A stretch of DNA of 64,000 bases, from positions 1,123,501-1,187,500 of the forward strand of contig CM063250.1 of assembly GCA_032158295.1 (NCBI GenBank), written 5' to 3'. Below are positions 11,161 through 23,751 of the stretch, piece by piece. The notes under the pieces are model-generated. The model worked only from the letters and a program-made list of their open reading frames with translations, made no database searches and had not been told where the DNA came from. Made by a program: the position numbers and the translations under genes. Numbering within the stretch: position 1 is the stretch's first letter; every line of letters begins with the position of its first letter. Source of the stretch: Pycnopodia helianthoides (taxonomy: Eukaryota > Echinodermata > Asteroidea > Forcipulatida > Asteriidae).

Positions 11161-12857
11161 CACTGACTTGCCTCCGCCTTACAACAGCATTGAGAATTCT
11201 TCTCAGATCTACCCAGTTCAAACCTGTCATAGGAATTGTCACATTTTATGAAACAAGGATATAATCAAGGCAGATCCCCCAAGGTAAATAATATTCCACT
11301 TCTCTTCATGCCTACACCGTTCATCAGAGGTGTAGCACGCTGAAGATCCAGCACCTTGTCTCCCTCCCCTCAAACACTCAATCCAGATCGGTCATGTCTT
11401 TGGGTGATACAAGACTGTCAGATTTGACAGTGAATGGTCTTCTTCCTCTTCTAGTATACATCAGGCTCTTCAACACCCAGCCATGCATGCCGATAATGCA
11501 AATACTTCCCATACCACACCCCCCCCCCCCTCCACACACCCTCCGCCCCACCCGCAACTCATTCGTTCGTTGTTTTTGTTTGACTTTTGGGGAGATGGCT
11601 TCATTTGGAATGAATTCCAAGAATGAGAAGTTCACTACGAGTCGAAGGTGAAAAGCCTTAGTAGGTCATGGAATTGCATTGTGATAAGTGTTCTGACCTA
11701 CTTGTGAAAGGATTATCTACATGTACTGCGGTGAAAACAAACTGATCTTACAAACTGACTCATGGGAAAAGTGGTGTTTGAGCCCAAAACACACAAAAAC
11801 TTGTTCTCTTTGAATTTATACAAGTTATCAAAAGTGTTATATTCTGCAAACCTGCCTCACTAAAAGATGCTAAAATCTGACGAAAGGCTAGGAAAAACAT
11901 TGTAAAATTTCTTAATCTGAAAAGTAACATTTAAAAGCTGCTAGGGGACTCATATTAGAAAGGGATACTTGCTCCTTGAGTTATATTTCCAAAATACATC
12001 CGAGACAGAGCTTCCAGAAAAAAAAATGTCTTCTTCCAGCTCGACCTACATCCAATATTGCGAGGAGACTCAGAGAGGAACACTTTAACTCTAGCTTCAT
12101 TTATGTTTACCAATCTACCAAGGACGAGCATCATGAAAAAACCACCACCTTGAAGAAACGTGCGGTCACCAGGGCAGCAGCTGAAGGATGCTGAGGATTC
12201 TTGTTTCCAAAACTCAAACAGAAATATAATAACCTTTTCTTCTGTCAGCCACCACATGAAAAGGGTGTATACATTGAAGCCTCAGACATAGAACGACCGA
12301 CCAATCTATTTGCTCGTTTTATTAAAAAAGAGAAGAAATGTCATTTGAAAGAAGATGAGAGGACAGAAGAGCAGAGCCGAAAAAGCTGGACATACACATG
12401 GCTAGCAAATATATAAAACATGAAACAATCCAACCTTAAACAAACAGCGTCATGTTGAAAGCAAATTGAAAAAAAAAAGCAGCCGATCACAAAAATAATT
12501 CGGACAAACCATGCATAAATACCGCCGTCTGGTATGATGCTGAATGTATGCACAGCTAGTCGGCTGTCTCCCCCCCCCCCTCCATCCACGCTGAGATCAC
12601 ATGGTAGATGAGCCTGCCAATAACCAACAATCCATACAATGATCAGAATCTGATTTCATGTAGCAGCTCAGAAAAAGAATCTTCAACAAATCTTCCTACA
12701 GGAAGAAATAGGTTACCAGCCTAATTGCTTTGCAAAAATTGTCTTTTGTGAATAGTTCCCCAAATCAAGTTTTAAAGGAGTACATGTCCCCCTTGACTTG
12801 GTAGAGATGGTAGAGATTTCTTGAAATCATTTCTTTCAGAGGAGGCATCTAACCAAA
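11161..12857. other. Non-coding, homopolymer C tracts only
   Basis: No exon-like block was recognised. A run of about 12 C lies at 11519-11530 and another C run lies near 12571-12580. The frames that cross them on both strands are low-complexity and unconvincing. Confidence 0.45.
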
Positions 12858-13022
12858 CCCCAATTTCATCGAGCTGCTTAAGCAGAAAATACTGCCTAAC
12901 TTTTTTTCTGCTGAGCAAAACTCAGCAGGATTACCAGTTACATTCAGTACATGTGAAATGGTATTTTGGTTGGTAATCTTATTCGGGTAAGCACTATTTT
13001 GTTGTGCTTAGCTACTTTTTGT
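12858..13022 (+). repeat. Hairpin MITE, 'GGGCCCAATTTCAT' family, copy 2 (3' truncated)
   Basis: It starts 'ccccaatttcatcgagctgc', then 'ttaagcagaaaatactg', and keeps the core 'tggtaatcttattcgggtaa' and 'ttgtgcttagctactttttg'. The terminal inverse of the start is missing or degraded. Confidence 0.75.
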
Positions 13023-13109
13023 GAATTTAGGCTCAGGATTTGAAAAAGATGTACAAAATTCACTGAAGCTACTCCTTGTAAAATTATCCAAGAACATTCC
13101 AAAACACAC

Positions 13110-13240
13110 ACCCCTACCCTTGGGTCATTCTCACATACCCAATCAACATTGATCATAGTGCAGCCATCTTGTTCACCCATTCATATCAATGAAACCCAAA
13201 GTGAGGCTGGAAGGCAAATTAGTCTGTTATCTTACAATGA
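13110..13240 (+). repeat. Dispersed repeat 'GCAGCCATCTTGTT...AAAGTGAGGCTGGAAGG', copy 1
   Basis: Contains 'gtgcagccatcttgttcacc', then 'cccaaagtgaggctggaagg', then 'aaattagtctgttatc'. The same three blocks in the same order recur at 20985-21075 and, more diverged, at 25015-25130; part recurs at 33165-33235. The nature of the element is not known. Confidence 0.6.
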
Positions 13241-16200
13241 ATAGAAAAATAGTACATGAATAGCCAATGTGGAAGTAGGGAACTTATACAAAGCCAACCA
13301 CATGAAGGCGAAGATTTAATAATGAAGAAGGGGCGGTGATACAGCACGACAGTAGCTGTAGTCTGGGACTGAACACCCTTCTCTTCTTCTGTCTCCTGTA
13401 CAATGAGAGAGTGCGTATTTCATCACTGATGCGCTTCAAGCACACCAACGCCCATACCGCCAAACGCTCTACAGATACAATGTATCGGAGCAGACGTGTC
13501 AGACATTGTAAGTGTTGGGTATTGATTGAGGCTGAGTCCAGACCCTGGACTTGGTGCCAGCCTACTTAACGCAGCAGAGTGCGAGGCTAGTTATTTTGTT
13601 CTTCTTTTTGTGGTGGTTCGGGGGGGGGGGGGAAGAGAAAGAGAGAGAGGGATGGAATTCTGACGAGGAAATTATGGCCACACTGTGGAAGGAAATGATG
13701 GGAAAATGGGAACAATGCAGAGAGGAAAAAGAAAGTGGGGGTTGAACTATACAAAATAAGGGAAACAAAAGATGAAAGGAAGAAGGGAACAGATAAACAG
13801 GAAAGTAACAATAAGGGAAAAAATTAGGACTGCCAAAAAATATTACCTGCCCTAGCTAAAAAAACAGGATTATGGAAATAGTTCAAGATGTATTTATCAT
13901 TATTCACAATACTTCATCCTCACACTGCTTTTAATAATAACAAGGTCGTTTATTTCACTTTTAGCATCCATGATTTATTTATAGAAAACCGTCGAGTGCG
14001 TATGAACAATTTTCTAAAGATTATTGCAAGGACTTGAAAGAACATTTGAAGTCAGTGCTCTTTGATTAAAAGTTCACAAAAACATGTCTTTCATTGTGAA
14101 ACACAACAAGTGCTGAGGGTAACAGAAAGGGCGCTCCGGAAAAAAAAAAAATGAAATCAAAGAAATGTGAAAGATACTGGGCTGTTCATCATGTTTGAGA
14201 GTGATATTGCAAATTGAAACCTATGTATAGTGTTACACCATAGCACCATGGTTACACAGATATGAGCAGAATAGTCAGGGATACTCTACACTACAAAGCA
14301 TGTTTTGACTGATATTACTATTATTATCACTTTTTATCATTATTTGATTAAAATTATCATTATTAATATTACTAACCCAACCTGGAGACCCTCCGAAAAC
14401 TCTCTACTATCCTGCACTCTATGGTCACTTGTTTGGATTTGGATAAGATTGTTACGCCTGGCCCAATGAAAGCAATTGTACTTGGCCCTGCAGTACCATA
14501 TCCTAGAATTCAGAAAAATACCTAAATAGGATTTTGCAGGATTTGAGACGGGGTTACCATCCGCAACCTATCAAAACCCAACAGCATGGTTTGTTTCAAT
14601 TCTGTTGGACTGAGGACTGAACCCTAACCAACCAAACACATCAAAATAAAGCAGCATGCTTTGCTTGATTCTGTTGGACTGAGGACTGCATTAGTGGGAT
14701 CAGGCACAGCACCATATAAAAATCCAATGGATCCAACTTATACAAAGATTTGCATTGTTATTTTATTGAATGATATATGCGAAAACTGTGAATATTTGCA
14801 GCAAAAAGCCGAACTGCGTGTTTATAGAAGCAATACAACAAAATTTAAAGTACAGGGAGCATGAAAAGCATTTGATATGGGAACAAAACAAATGGTTGTG
14901 TTATTGTTAAATAGAAACCAAAGCTATGAATGCATTATGCAAAGCAGGGTCAGTTGGCTTTGCAGTACCTATATGTAGTAGAGTCAAACTTGCTGTTGGA
15001 TTTTGATGGATTTGGCCGAGATGAGATTTGATGAAGACCTAGCATGAGCCTTCAGTATCATCGATGCATCATCAATCCATACTATGGTTACTAGCTCTCT
15101 TGAAAGAGATGAAAAATAAAAACAACAGAGAGGTCTTTGCATAATGATGCCAGAGCAACGGCAGAAAGAAAAAAGAAGACAAAAATCAAAACAAGACTTT
15201 GGACAAGAACAAGGTTAGATCCTGACCTGAACGTAATTTTAATGAAACATCCATTGATTAAACAACAACTGGGAACAAAAATGTCAATATTTTGTCCGCG
15301 TCATGCATTGAGACACTCTCGAAAAAACGTGGGGTAATCATTCCATAGGGGCAAGAGATGCCTGAGGGTAGTTTTGGAGGGGGGGGGGAATTGACGGAGG
15401 TCAGACAGGCAAACAGCAATCTGAGGGGAAGAAACTATGGACCAAGCATGAGATGAGTCAACAGCAATGAGGCAATATCTATAAGCTGAACCATCTGACA
15501 GCTGAGGAGCAATCTCAAGATTAACCCACTTGCCGTCAACATGCATCATCTATGTTATGTCTTGAAGAGGCTGCGTTGGAGATTGGATGTTGCCAAGATA
15601 ATGATGATGATGATGATGGTGCTGTTGTTGTTCATCGTGTTGATGGCGACCATGATTATGATGATTATAGGAAACGATGTAATTTGGTAGACATTCCTAC
15701 ACATACCAAACCATCAACCTAACCATCTTCCCTCCCCCGCAAACTTGGTATATATTGGATTTTTCAGCCAAATTAATCAATTTTTGTAAAATTCTCATAA
15801 AAAAATAGGAAAACAAAAACAAAAGGGAGACAGCTATATGTCTCCTTCATCTCAAATGTCTCATGAACTTATATTTAATTGGGCAAGACGTGTGATGATG
15901 ATGGTGGTTCAAAGGCAGTGATAGTGACATTGATGATAATGGTGAGAAAGGGGTTTGACGACAAAGGTTAATGGTGAAGACAGTGTTGATTAGGGTCATT
16001 GGGAAAAGACCAGGGGTGAAAGTGAAGGAAATCATGACAAAGATGAAAGGAAAGAATATTCTGATTCATTAGATGGCACAGACCATTGACTGAGAGATAC
16101 AATGTAAAACATCACTTTACAATGGATAACACTCGAAGCATAACAATTGCTCTATAACCAAAACCAAATGACAAAGGCCATCACAAATTGACAATGACAA

Positions 16201-18502
16201 TACCATTCTTGGTGACGAAGAAATCATTTCTGAGTATTTGTCCTCAAAATATCAAAACAAAACCAAAAGACTGACCACCTTTCAGGGAAGGCATATGAAG
16301 CAACATACCATTTACAGCCGAACGTCCGATAATTACAAAGCATGCCAGTGGATCCAATTACAGCTTAACGTCCTTGTTGACTCATGGGTTACCACGAACG
16401 AGCCGACACATGCGAGCCGTGTCGCTCTCGGTTTTTTCTTAAGATTCAATCAAGCGACGGGAATTTCATGCATGACAGGAATCTCTGTTTCGGAGAGGGA
16501 CAAACCGGCTGTATGGCGAAGCCGACCCAATTAACCCATACGTGGAAATTTAATCCTCTGCTGAAATGGGTCATTTGTTTCCAATACATATTTTTGGATG
16601 ATTGTACACGTCTTGGGCTACCTGTTGATAATTCATAAGACATCATTTCTCCACTGATACTCAAATATACCAGGGAACAAATAATTTCTCTAGTCTTCCA
16701 ACAAAACAGTTGACTACGATCTGTCATGTTTTCACGACAGTCTTAATAAGTCTAGTGTATTTCCACCAACCTCATTTATTAGTTAGACTACCATGCTGTC
16801 TATCTTATCATCGTTGTTAATAGTTCACTATTATTTATTATACCTAACAAGTTTGTTCTACCGTTTAGTAATTTTTTTAAGAGGGAATTTAAACCTAATA
16901 GTTAACCAATGTAACAAAATAAAAGATATTTTTAGGCGCTTCACTTCGAGTCAAAATTGCTACTAGTCAGAAAAGGCATACAGCAAAGAGACACCAAAAC
17001 CACACTGAGGAGTTCTGGCTGAATAAAGTGGACAAATTGGATGAAGTAAAAGAAACAAACGATATCGTGATTGAAGGTGCGAGACTTTCCAGCGTCCAGA
17101 GAATTACATCACAAGATTGTGGATTTAACCTCTTGTACCTTTTTAGGTCATGTAAAATCCCTTTTTATTGCTACCCAGCTGCCCAACTAGATCAACCAAA
17201 ATAAGCCTTCTTTTTTTTTGCGTGGGGAAAAAAATTATTCCGTTTGGACAGATTGTTTTTTTCAAATACTTCACTGAGATGGACAGCGCCCAAATAAAAA
17301 CTCTTCACCGCCCACGTCTCCCGTTTTACAATCAACCAGAGCATGTAGGGAAGTAGGCAGCAAGTCATCGACTGTCATCTCTACTCACTACACTATTCAC
17401 TCTATGAACCAAAAGGGGGCAGGGGGGGATGAACAATAATTCTCTCATGGGCTTCCGAGCCGCTTCACAGCTCTCGTCCGATTGCGTCACTGAGTGCCAG
17501 CTCAAATACAGTAGTGTCAACACCACTGGCATATGTAGCTCATTTCTTATTTTGTCTCAAACAGAGGTATATTAGAGTCAATAACGCACATACACACTGC
17601 TCCGCATGCCACTGTTCGTGTATACACAATGAGATGACGAGAAAAAAATGTAATAGAAGGTTTATTCTTTCTTGAAGTTATCTTTTGACTAAGAGTGGCA
17701 CGGTGAGTTAATTTTGCAGAAAGTTGGCAGTGTGGACCGGCAGCTCTCGTTCTTGTTTGTGCCATAGGTGTCTGGTTTCAGAGGGGCGATCGTTGCCGAC
17801 ATTGTTCTGATGAGGTGTTAAATTGCCAGCTCTCCAGTTATTTTGTCAGCTCAGAGCTCTCACTTTTCAATTTTGGCTTTTGTGTCTGGTGGTTTTCTTC
17901 TGTCTTTTTTTTTCCTTTTTGGCTCTATATATGACTATCGTATTGCAGACTACCTCAGCTTATAGCAATTCATGTATCGTATTGAGGTGCTTCAAACAGG
18001 CCAGAATTAACCTTTACAGCCAGTAAAATGTGTTCCTTGACCACTCAATCATGACTTGTTCTCAAAGAACTTTACAGCTAATGAAAATTAATCTGATTTA
18101 CCAATGTTGATGTCATACTAGAAACTCATCGCCACATTTAAATCTACTTCAATTATTCCGTATTCATCATACATCTTTTGCCGATTTGGGAACTTATAGC
18201 TTTATCTGAGAGAGTAGAACGAGAGAGAGAGTTGCAGCTTTGATGAAGTAATTTAAGTCGGGCTGGGATCAGAGTGAACAACATCGCACAGAAAAAACAC
18301 TAACATCATTAACGTCTGGAGAGGTAAAACCAACTAGTCCCTAATCAAATGAAAAACAAACCCTATCAAATAAAACAACAAACAAGTGTCCTAATCAAGT
18401 ACTTAACGATTCTGTACCATCCCTGATCCTGAAGGGGAAAAAAACGAACCATCAATCTATACAAACTGCAAAATTCGCCCTCCTAACTTAATATTCAACA
18501 CC
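13241..18502. other. Long non-coding stretch with simple repeats only
   Basis: No gene was recognised in about 5.2 kb. Contents noticed are a run of about 13 G at 13619-13631; a short duplication at 14581-14618 and 14650-14688 sharing 'ttctgttggactgaggactg'; an (ATG)n microsatellite at 15599-15620; and a second poly-G at about 15381-15389. Frames on both strands are short and lack splice context. Confidence 0.5.
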
Positions 18503-18521
18503 TTAACCACTTAACTGCGTA

Positions 18522-18630
18522 TGACGAGATATCTCGTCACCAAGTTTGCGGTTTAAATGAGGTCAAAGACATGCTCTGTGACCCCGGGTAATCCCCTCTT
18601 ACGTGTCTTGTATGACGAGATATCTCGTCA
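18522..18630. repeat. Paired subterminal palindromes of the piggyBac element
   Basis: The 18-base perfect palindrome TGACGAGATATCTCGTCA occurs twice about 91 bases apart, both next to the left end of the element and not near the right end. Subterminal repeats in piggyBac elements commonly contribute to transposase recognition; that role is inferred here. Confidence 0.75.
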
Positions 18631-18690
18631 TCACAAAGTTACAGTCAGGCAGTGTGTGGCGCCACCAATCGGCGAGTTTTCTTACTAATT

Positions 18691-18945
18691 ATGGCGACTT
18701 TACGAAAGCAACCGCGCTTGTCATGTGTGCAAGCTTTGACCCAAGCTTTGGATTCAGATCTTGAATTGTCAGACTCTCTCATGTCTGTTGATAGTGATGA
18801 TGATTCACAAATTGAAGAGCCATGTTTACAAGGCGCTGAAGACATTGATGATACAACAGCCTCAGATATAAGTGGGGATAATCGGACCAATTCAGGGTCT
18901 GATCATAGCTTTCCATTTATCCTTTTTTTGCATTGTTTTCCTTAA
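18691..18945 (+). pseudogene. piggyBac transposase, N-terminal remnant
   Basis: An open frame of 84 codons starts at an ATG (MATLRKQPRLS...) inside the TTAA-bounded element at 18503-19003. A short basic start is followed by a Ser/Asp/Glu-rich region (for example SVDSDDDSQIEE and DDTTASDISG), the acidic N-terminal leader usual in piggyBac and PGBD-type transposases. The DDE/D catalytic domain, which normally spans several hundred residues, is absent. The frame runs into AT-rich sequence and stops about 55 bases before the right inverted repeat. An upstream in-frame ATG at 18652 would add 13 residues, but the later one is preferred because it starts the family-like leader. The assignment rests mainly on the element's ends. 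The acidic leader alone would not be diagnostic. Confidence 0.55.
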
Positions 18946-19176
18946 ATTAATTCCGCATTGGGGGTTTAGCTACTGATAAATAATTACGCAGTTAAGTGGT
19001 TAAAGGAATGGGACTACACTGGATTCAGGCACAGTGTTCTCAGATGACAGCATTTATAGGCCTGATACATGGAGAATGCCTTGGTGTTCTTTGAAACGCC
19101 GCAATATAAATAAAAATTGCCCTCATAGAGAATGCCCTTTACTATGAAAAACTATCTGGCCCTACTAAGAATGAAA

Positions 19177-19591
19177 CATCAGGCCTGCATCTCAGATGGA
19201 AGCATTTCTTGTGTCAGTTAGCTCCAGTTCCAACTTGATACCAAGCTTTCCCATTCTTCTTACAATCGCCAAACAATACCCATCAGGCCTGCATCTCAGA
19301 TGGAAGCATTTCTTGTGTCAGTTAGCTCCAGTTCCAACTTGATACCAAGCTTTCCCATTCTTCTTACAATCGCCAAACAATACCCATCAGGCCTGCATCT
19401 CAGATGCTAGCATTTCTTGTGTCAGTTAGCTCCAGTTCCAACTTGATACCAAGCTTTCCATTCTTCTTACAATCGCCAAACAATACCCATCAGGCCTGCA
19501 TCTCAGATGCTAGCATTTCTTGTGACAGTTAGCTCCAGTTCCAACTTGATACCAAGCTTTCCCATTCTTCTTACAATCACCAAACAATACC
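19177..19591 (+). repeat. Tandem array, four copies of a 103-104 bp unit
   Basis: The unit starts 'catcaggcctgcatctcaga' and includes 'ccagttccaacttgatacca' and 'caatcgccaaacaatacc'. Copies start at about 19177, 19281, 19385 and 19488. Copies 1-2 read 'gatggaagcattt' and copies 3-4 'gatgctagcattt', so the array probably grew by stepwise duplication. Copy 3 has lost one C in 'tttcccattc'. Confidence 0.95.
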
Positions 19592-20984
19592 CTTTTTTCA
19601 AGATTAGTTTCAAACGAACACATAAACAAGTTGTGAGCGAGTCTTGGTGCAAGACAATTATATGTTAACGTTAGTGAAACCATGCACTCGGCACTACATG
19701 TACACGACGCGACAATTCCATTTATAGAGGGCGTTCCTTGGAAGCCATGAACCCATTTTACAATTGATCGATGGAATAAATCCTAACAGCGCCCCCTATC
19801 ATTAGATAGTTCGTGTATGCAAAGTGTGCGGATAGCCGCAGCACCAGTGCAAATGTGGGAATCATCATAGTCAAGAGTGATAAAGAATGACAACGTCCTA
19901 CATCAAGACTAGTTGTATGCCAGCATCTGCAGCGCATTACCTTTCAGTCTGTACATACTTCCTGCCTTAACACCTTGGACCAAGCAATGTCAATATCTCC
20001 TCACAAACACAACTTGAATCTTCACACTTGTCCATTTTTTTAAACATTCAAATTTATTCAAAGAAAGTATGCATTTGTGTCACAAAAGGGACAGTTTGAT
20101 CTCATTCTAAAAGACAGAGTATAGAACTGGTAAATATCAGAACAATTTTGTGCATTTTCATTAGCAACCCTCGAGAGGATGTTTTCATTTTGAAATACTG
20201 TTGTTGTTTTACTGAAAATGTGACCGCCATCAATGACAACATTTCACAAGCTGGTTGTATGGTGTGTTCGCTGAAAACCTGAGATTGGAAATTAATTTCT
20301 CCTCGCAAAAACCGACCACTTACTTTTCCTTTAAAAAACAAAGTGGGGTGCGGAAAAGAAAATAAGCCTCTTATGGCGTTCAGCATTAGATCCAACAGCA
20401 GGCAAAGCCAGGCATCTTGGAGGAATGTGATCAATACTACATGACGATTTACATCAGTAATCTATAGTTAATGCCAATTTATTAGGTAGAGGACGACAGC
20501 AGGAAAGGGAAAGACACATTAGACAACGGCACGAGATGAGATGAAGGAACCATCAAAGAGACCATTCCCCCTGTGTCTCATCACCTCACAGCATTCTCAT
20601 CCTCACCTCAATTGGAAACGCGAGGAGTAAATGACCATTAAGAAAAGGCTCCTGTTTAAATTTGCTTGTTCACCGCATCCAAGTGCACTTTTATTTCAAT
20701 CCCTTTATCATGTTTATTGAACCTTGCAGGGTTGTATCGGAGACTAAGGAATTTGGGGTCGGGAGGGGTTAGGGGGAAGGGGGGCAAACAAGCCCAATCA
20801 TGGCATACATCGACATTAATGATGATACCTAGATCATTCCCAACTAGGCCCAACTTACCATATAATTCTGTGCTTACAGATCCTTGTAAAGCATGTGAAT
20901 ATATCAGTGCAGAACTCTGCGATAAGCAGAACCATGAAAATAGCCCAAGACAGATCGTTGTTTCAGGGGGGAAAAATATCTCAA
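19592..20984. other. Non-coding, no feature seen
   Basis: Frames of about 110 codons exist on both strands (for example near 20102-20434 and 20660-20990), but they overlap antiparallel and have no recognisable domain or splice context. Confidence 0.4.
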
Positions 20985-21075
20985 TCATAGTCTAGCCATC
21001 TTGTTATTCTCCCATTCAATTCAACGTAACCAAAGTGAGGTTGGGAGGTCAAACTAATTCCGACCTTGTTATCGT
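20985..21075 (+). repeat. Dispersed repeat 'GCAGCCATCTTGTT...' copy 2
   Basis: Shares 'tagccatcttgttattctcc', 'aaccaaagtgaggttgggag' and 'ccgaccttgttatc' with the copy at 13110. Confidence 0.6.
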
Positions 21076-21953
21076 ATAAAGAAAGTCGCACAAGCAATTC
21101 ACAAACCAGTGCACCCTGTTTTGTATACTTTACTGAAAAAAAGATAGCAGTGACTACACGTACATTGTGTTACTTGTACTCTGAAGTTGTTTTTGTAAAT
21201 GCAAACATCTGTCTCTAGCGAAAAGCAATGTTAACATCAACCCTGCATACCCTCATAAAATACAGTAATAAAACCGACAAATTCATACAAAATCATTCAT
21301 CCAGTCACAAACCCTCAATCCCTAAAAAATGAATGCAATCCTCCCTTCAATCCACCACATGCTAATTTCAACAACAAATCTACGGAAAGGAACTTGATGT
21401 CTATAAATGTCTCTAGGTTTTTTTTTTGCAGACAGACGGCCGATCGTACTATGCAGAAGATCAATTTCAAAAGCGTGGCAATATTGCCGAAGCGATTGAA
21501 TAACGTGTATGTGATGCTTCTCAATGCCACCCAGATGTGCACAGCAAATAAACTTCTTGAATACGATATCAATAAAAAAAATACAATTTAAGATGTTGCG
21601 GCTTTACCTTTAAAAAGACCCCCCCCCCCCATGAATGAATGAAACAGGGGTATTTCTGCTGATCTGATTTTTAAAATTGATGCGTGCGTCAGCATAACAA
21701 TTTATCTTTCATGAAGCTTGCGAGCCTAATAATACCAATCCTTCATTGTCATATTTATATCTCTATCGACAATAACATCCTTGAGGTTCCAGGGTATGCA
21801 TCAAATTAATGGCAGTTTTGCAGGAAGCAATTTTCTGGTTTCTTTTCTTCTGCTTATTTCAACAAGAATTGTATGCTCCAGAATGAGATGGTTTGGGACG
21901 GTTGAGTGGGGGGTGGGGGTGATAAAAGTTGTCAGAGTAGTTCCTTAAGAAGG
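21076..21953. other. Non-coding, no feature seen
   Basis: Simple AT-rich sequence with a poly-T run near 21419 and a C10 run near 21621. No gene was recognised. Confidence 0.4.
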
Positions 21954-22640
21954 CAGGGCTCAAATTTGAGGTGAAAATCCATACGACCACAGAGCTTGTA
22001 TAGCTCAAAATGTTTACTGGTTCAGATTTTTCTTTATAAGACCAGAATTGAAACGAGAAACAAACCTACTGGTACATATGCATCAAGACTTAAACTGTTT
22101 TAATTTGAACAAGCACTAAGAGAAGATTTATCTCACTTGTATCATGGTTGAGTGTACTTCAATACTCAACAAAATGAAAGATATTATCAGACTGTTAGCC
22201 ACCACATGAAGAAACATAAAGACAACACCACCATATTTGTCCAGTCATGAGTTTACTGGCCCGATGCTAAAATCACTGGCCTGGGGCCTGCAGTCCAGCC
22301 ATGAGTTTACTGGCCCGATGCTAAAATCACTGGCCTGGGGCCTGCAGTCCAGCCATGAGTTTACTGGCCCGATGCTAAAATCACTGGCCTGGGGCCTGCA
22401 GTCCAGCCATGAGTTTACTGGCCCGATGCTAAAATCACTGGCCTGGGGCCTGCAGTCCAGCCATGAGTTTACTGGCCCGATGCTAAAATCACTGGCCTGG
22501 GGCCTGCAGTCCAGCCATGAGTTTACTGGCCCGATGCTAAAATCACTGGCCTGGGGCCTGCAGTCCAGCCATGAGTTTACTGGCCCGATGCTAAAATCAC
22601 TGGCCTGGGGCCTGCAGTCCAGTGTGAACTTCAAGCCCTG
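21954..22640. mobile_element. Dispersed element with CAGGGCTC ends, copy 2, carrying an internal array
   Basis: The start cagggctcaaattt and the block order ('accagaattgaaacgag', 'gcactaagagaagattta', 'caatactcaacaaaatg', 'tgtccagtcatgagttta') match the element at 10768-11160. The 3' end is degraded ('cttcaagccctg'). The last block before that end has been amplified to seven tandem copies, making this element about 290 bp longer than its relative. Confidence 0.75.
22240..22620 (+). repeat. Seven-copy 54-bp tandem array
   Basis: The unit, built from 'ccatgagtttactggcccga', 'tgctaaaatcactggc' and 'ctggggcctgcagtcca', repeats seven times with almost no differences after the first copy. Because 54 is divisible by three and the unit lacks stops in two frames, long frames appear on both strands (159 and 129 codons). 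They are by-products of the array and are not evidence of a protein. Confidence 0.97.
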
Positions 22641-23751
22641 GAATGTTATGGATACTCCTGATAATAAACTTGTGTTTTTAAGAGGGCTGATAGTCGTTTT
22701 GGAAGGTGTATTTTAGAATATTTTCTTTACAGATTTATCTGTTCCAAAATAATTCCAGTTTAGTAATATTTATGGATTCTTGGTGATACGTGCAGAAGGC
22801 AGTAAGAACATATCATGGTCACAAACTTCAACTGTCTGTTACAAATAAGCGGATTATTTGATCGTCTGTTCATGTCATGACAGGAAGAAGAAGACAAATT
22901 TGATGACAACTTCTAGAGCCTTGACCGTTGTGCAATACTGTCATTAACAATTACATTAAATTAGCTGTAAATGAATTGAACATAAAGTCTTTTTTACAAT
23001 TCTGTTAAATAGATAACTTGAAACCAACTCCTTCCCATACTTCTTGATTAAACGAATTTGCCATCCCTAACGTGTTTAGCACAATACCTACATGTACGCT
23101 AATGCAAGGAATCGCTTTTTAGGATGTAAACTTGAGTGACGGAAGGAGTTTACTTTTCCCCGAGCACTTGAGGTGTATTCTTTGTTGATGTGTCTTGGAG
23201 GATTCTCTTTGGTTGACTAGCTATTCGTGACAAAAGCACATTGCGAATAGTTCATTCTGCTGCAGTCAGTGACTGCATCAGTTGCTAATTCAACATTAAT
23301 GGATCCCTTGGGTAAACTTTCCATCAAGTTGCTGAAGATCTTATATCAAGCAATGCAAAATGGAGAAGAGGCTCAAGAAAAAGGTATAGAGGTGGCAAAA
23401 ATATTTTCTACCCAAAGAGAAATCTTACTCCGGTTACCAACCTCCTCAATACATCCAATGTACCTTACTGGCTGGTTCCCCGCTTATTTTTGCTAAACAG
23501 CCGTATGAAACTAGGTCTAGATAATGAACTCGATGTTCAGTAACATTCACCTTTGAACCCAATGTGCTCGTAACATGAGCGACTACACATACTTTTTTTC
23601 TGTTAACGATGTCCTTGGCTGTTTAGAGTCTATACACGCGTATCTTATCAATGTTATAGACTACATGGGTGTCCTTTACTGTAATTATGCAATGGTTGAT
23701 TTTGCAATTAACATGATATGTACACTGAAATATTCTGACATTTATTACTTG
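22641..23751. other. Non-coding, no feature seen
   Basis: Only short frames. A small inverted motif (ctattcg...cgaatag) lies at about 23221-23250. No gene was recognised. Confidence 0.4.

Larger units (their letters stand above)
18503..19003 (+). mobile_element. Internally deleted piggyBac-type transposon
   Basis: Both ends carry TTAA followed by the same inverted repeat, so TTAACCACTTAACTGCGTA at 18503-18521 is exactly mirrored at 18985-19003. TTAA target sites are the hallmark of piggyBac. Two copies of the palindrome TGACGAGATATCTCGTCA lie subterminally on the left (about 18522-18539 and 18613-18630), a plausible transposase-binding arrangement. The 501-bp body keeps the start of a transposase frame (18691-18945) and lacks the catalytic part, so it cannot mobilise itself. 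Confidence 0.75.

Noticed and set aside
19177..19591. CRISPR-like array
   Set aside because: The units are contiguous 103-104 bp tandem copies without unique spacers, and the genome is eukaryotic.
22245..22634. Minus-strand 129-codon repeat protein
   Set aside because: It is the antisense reading of the 54-bp tandem array.
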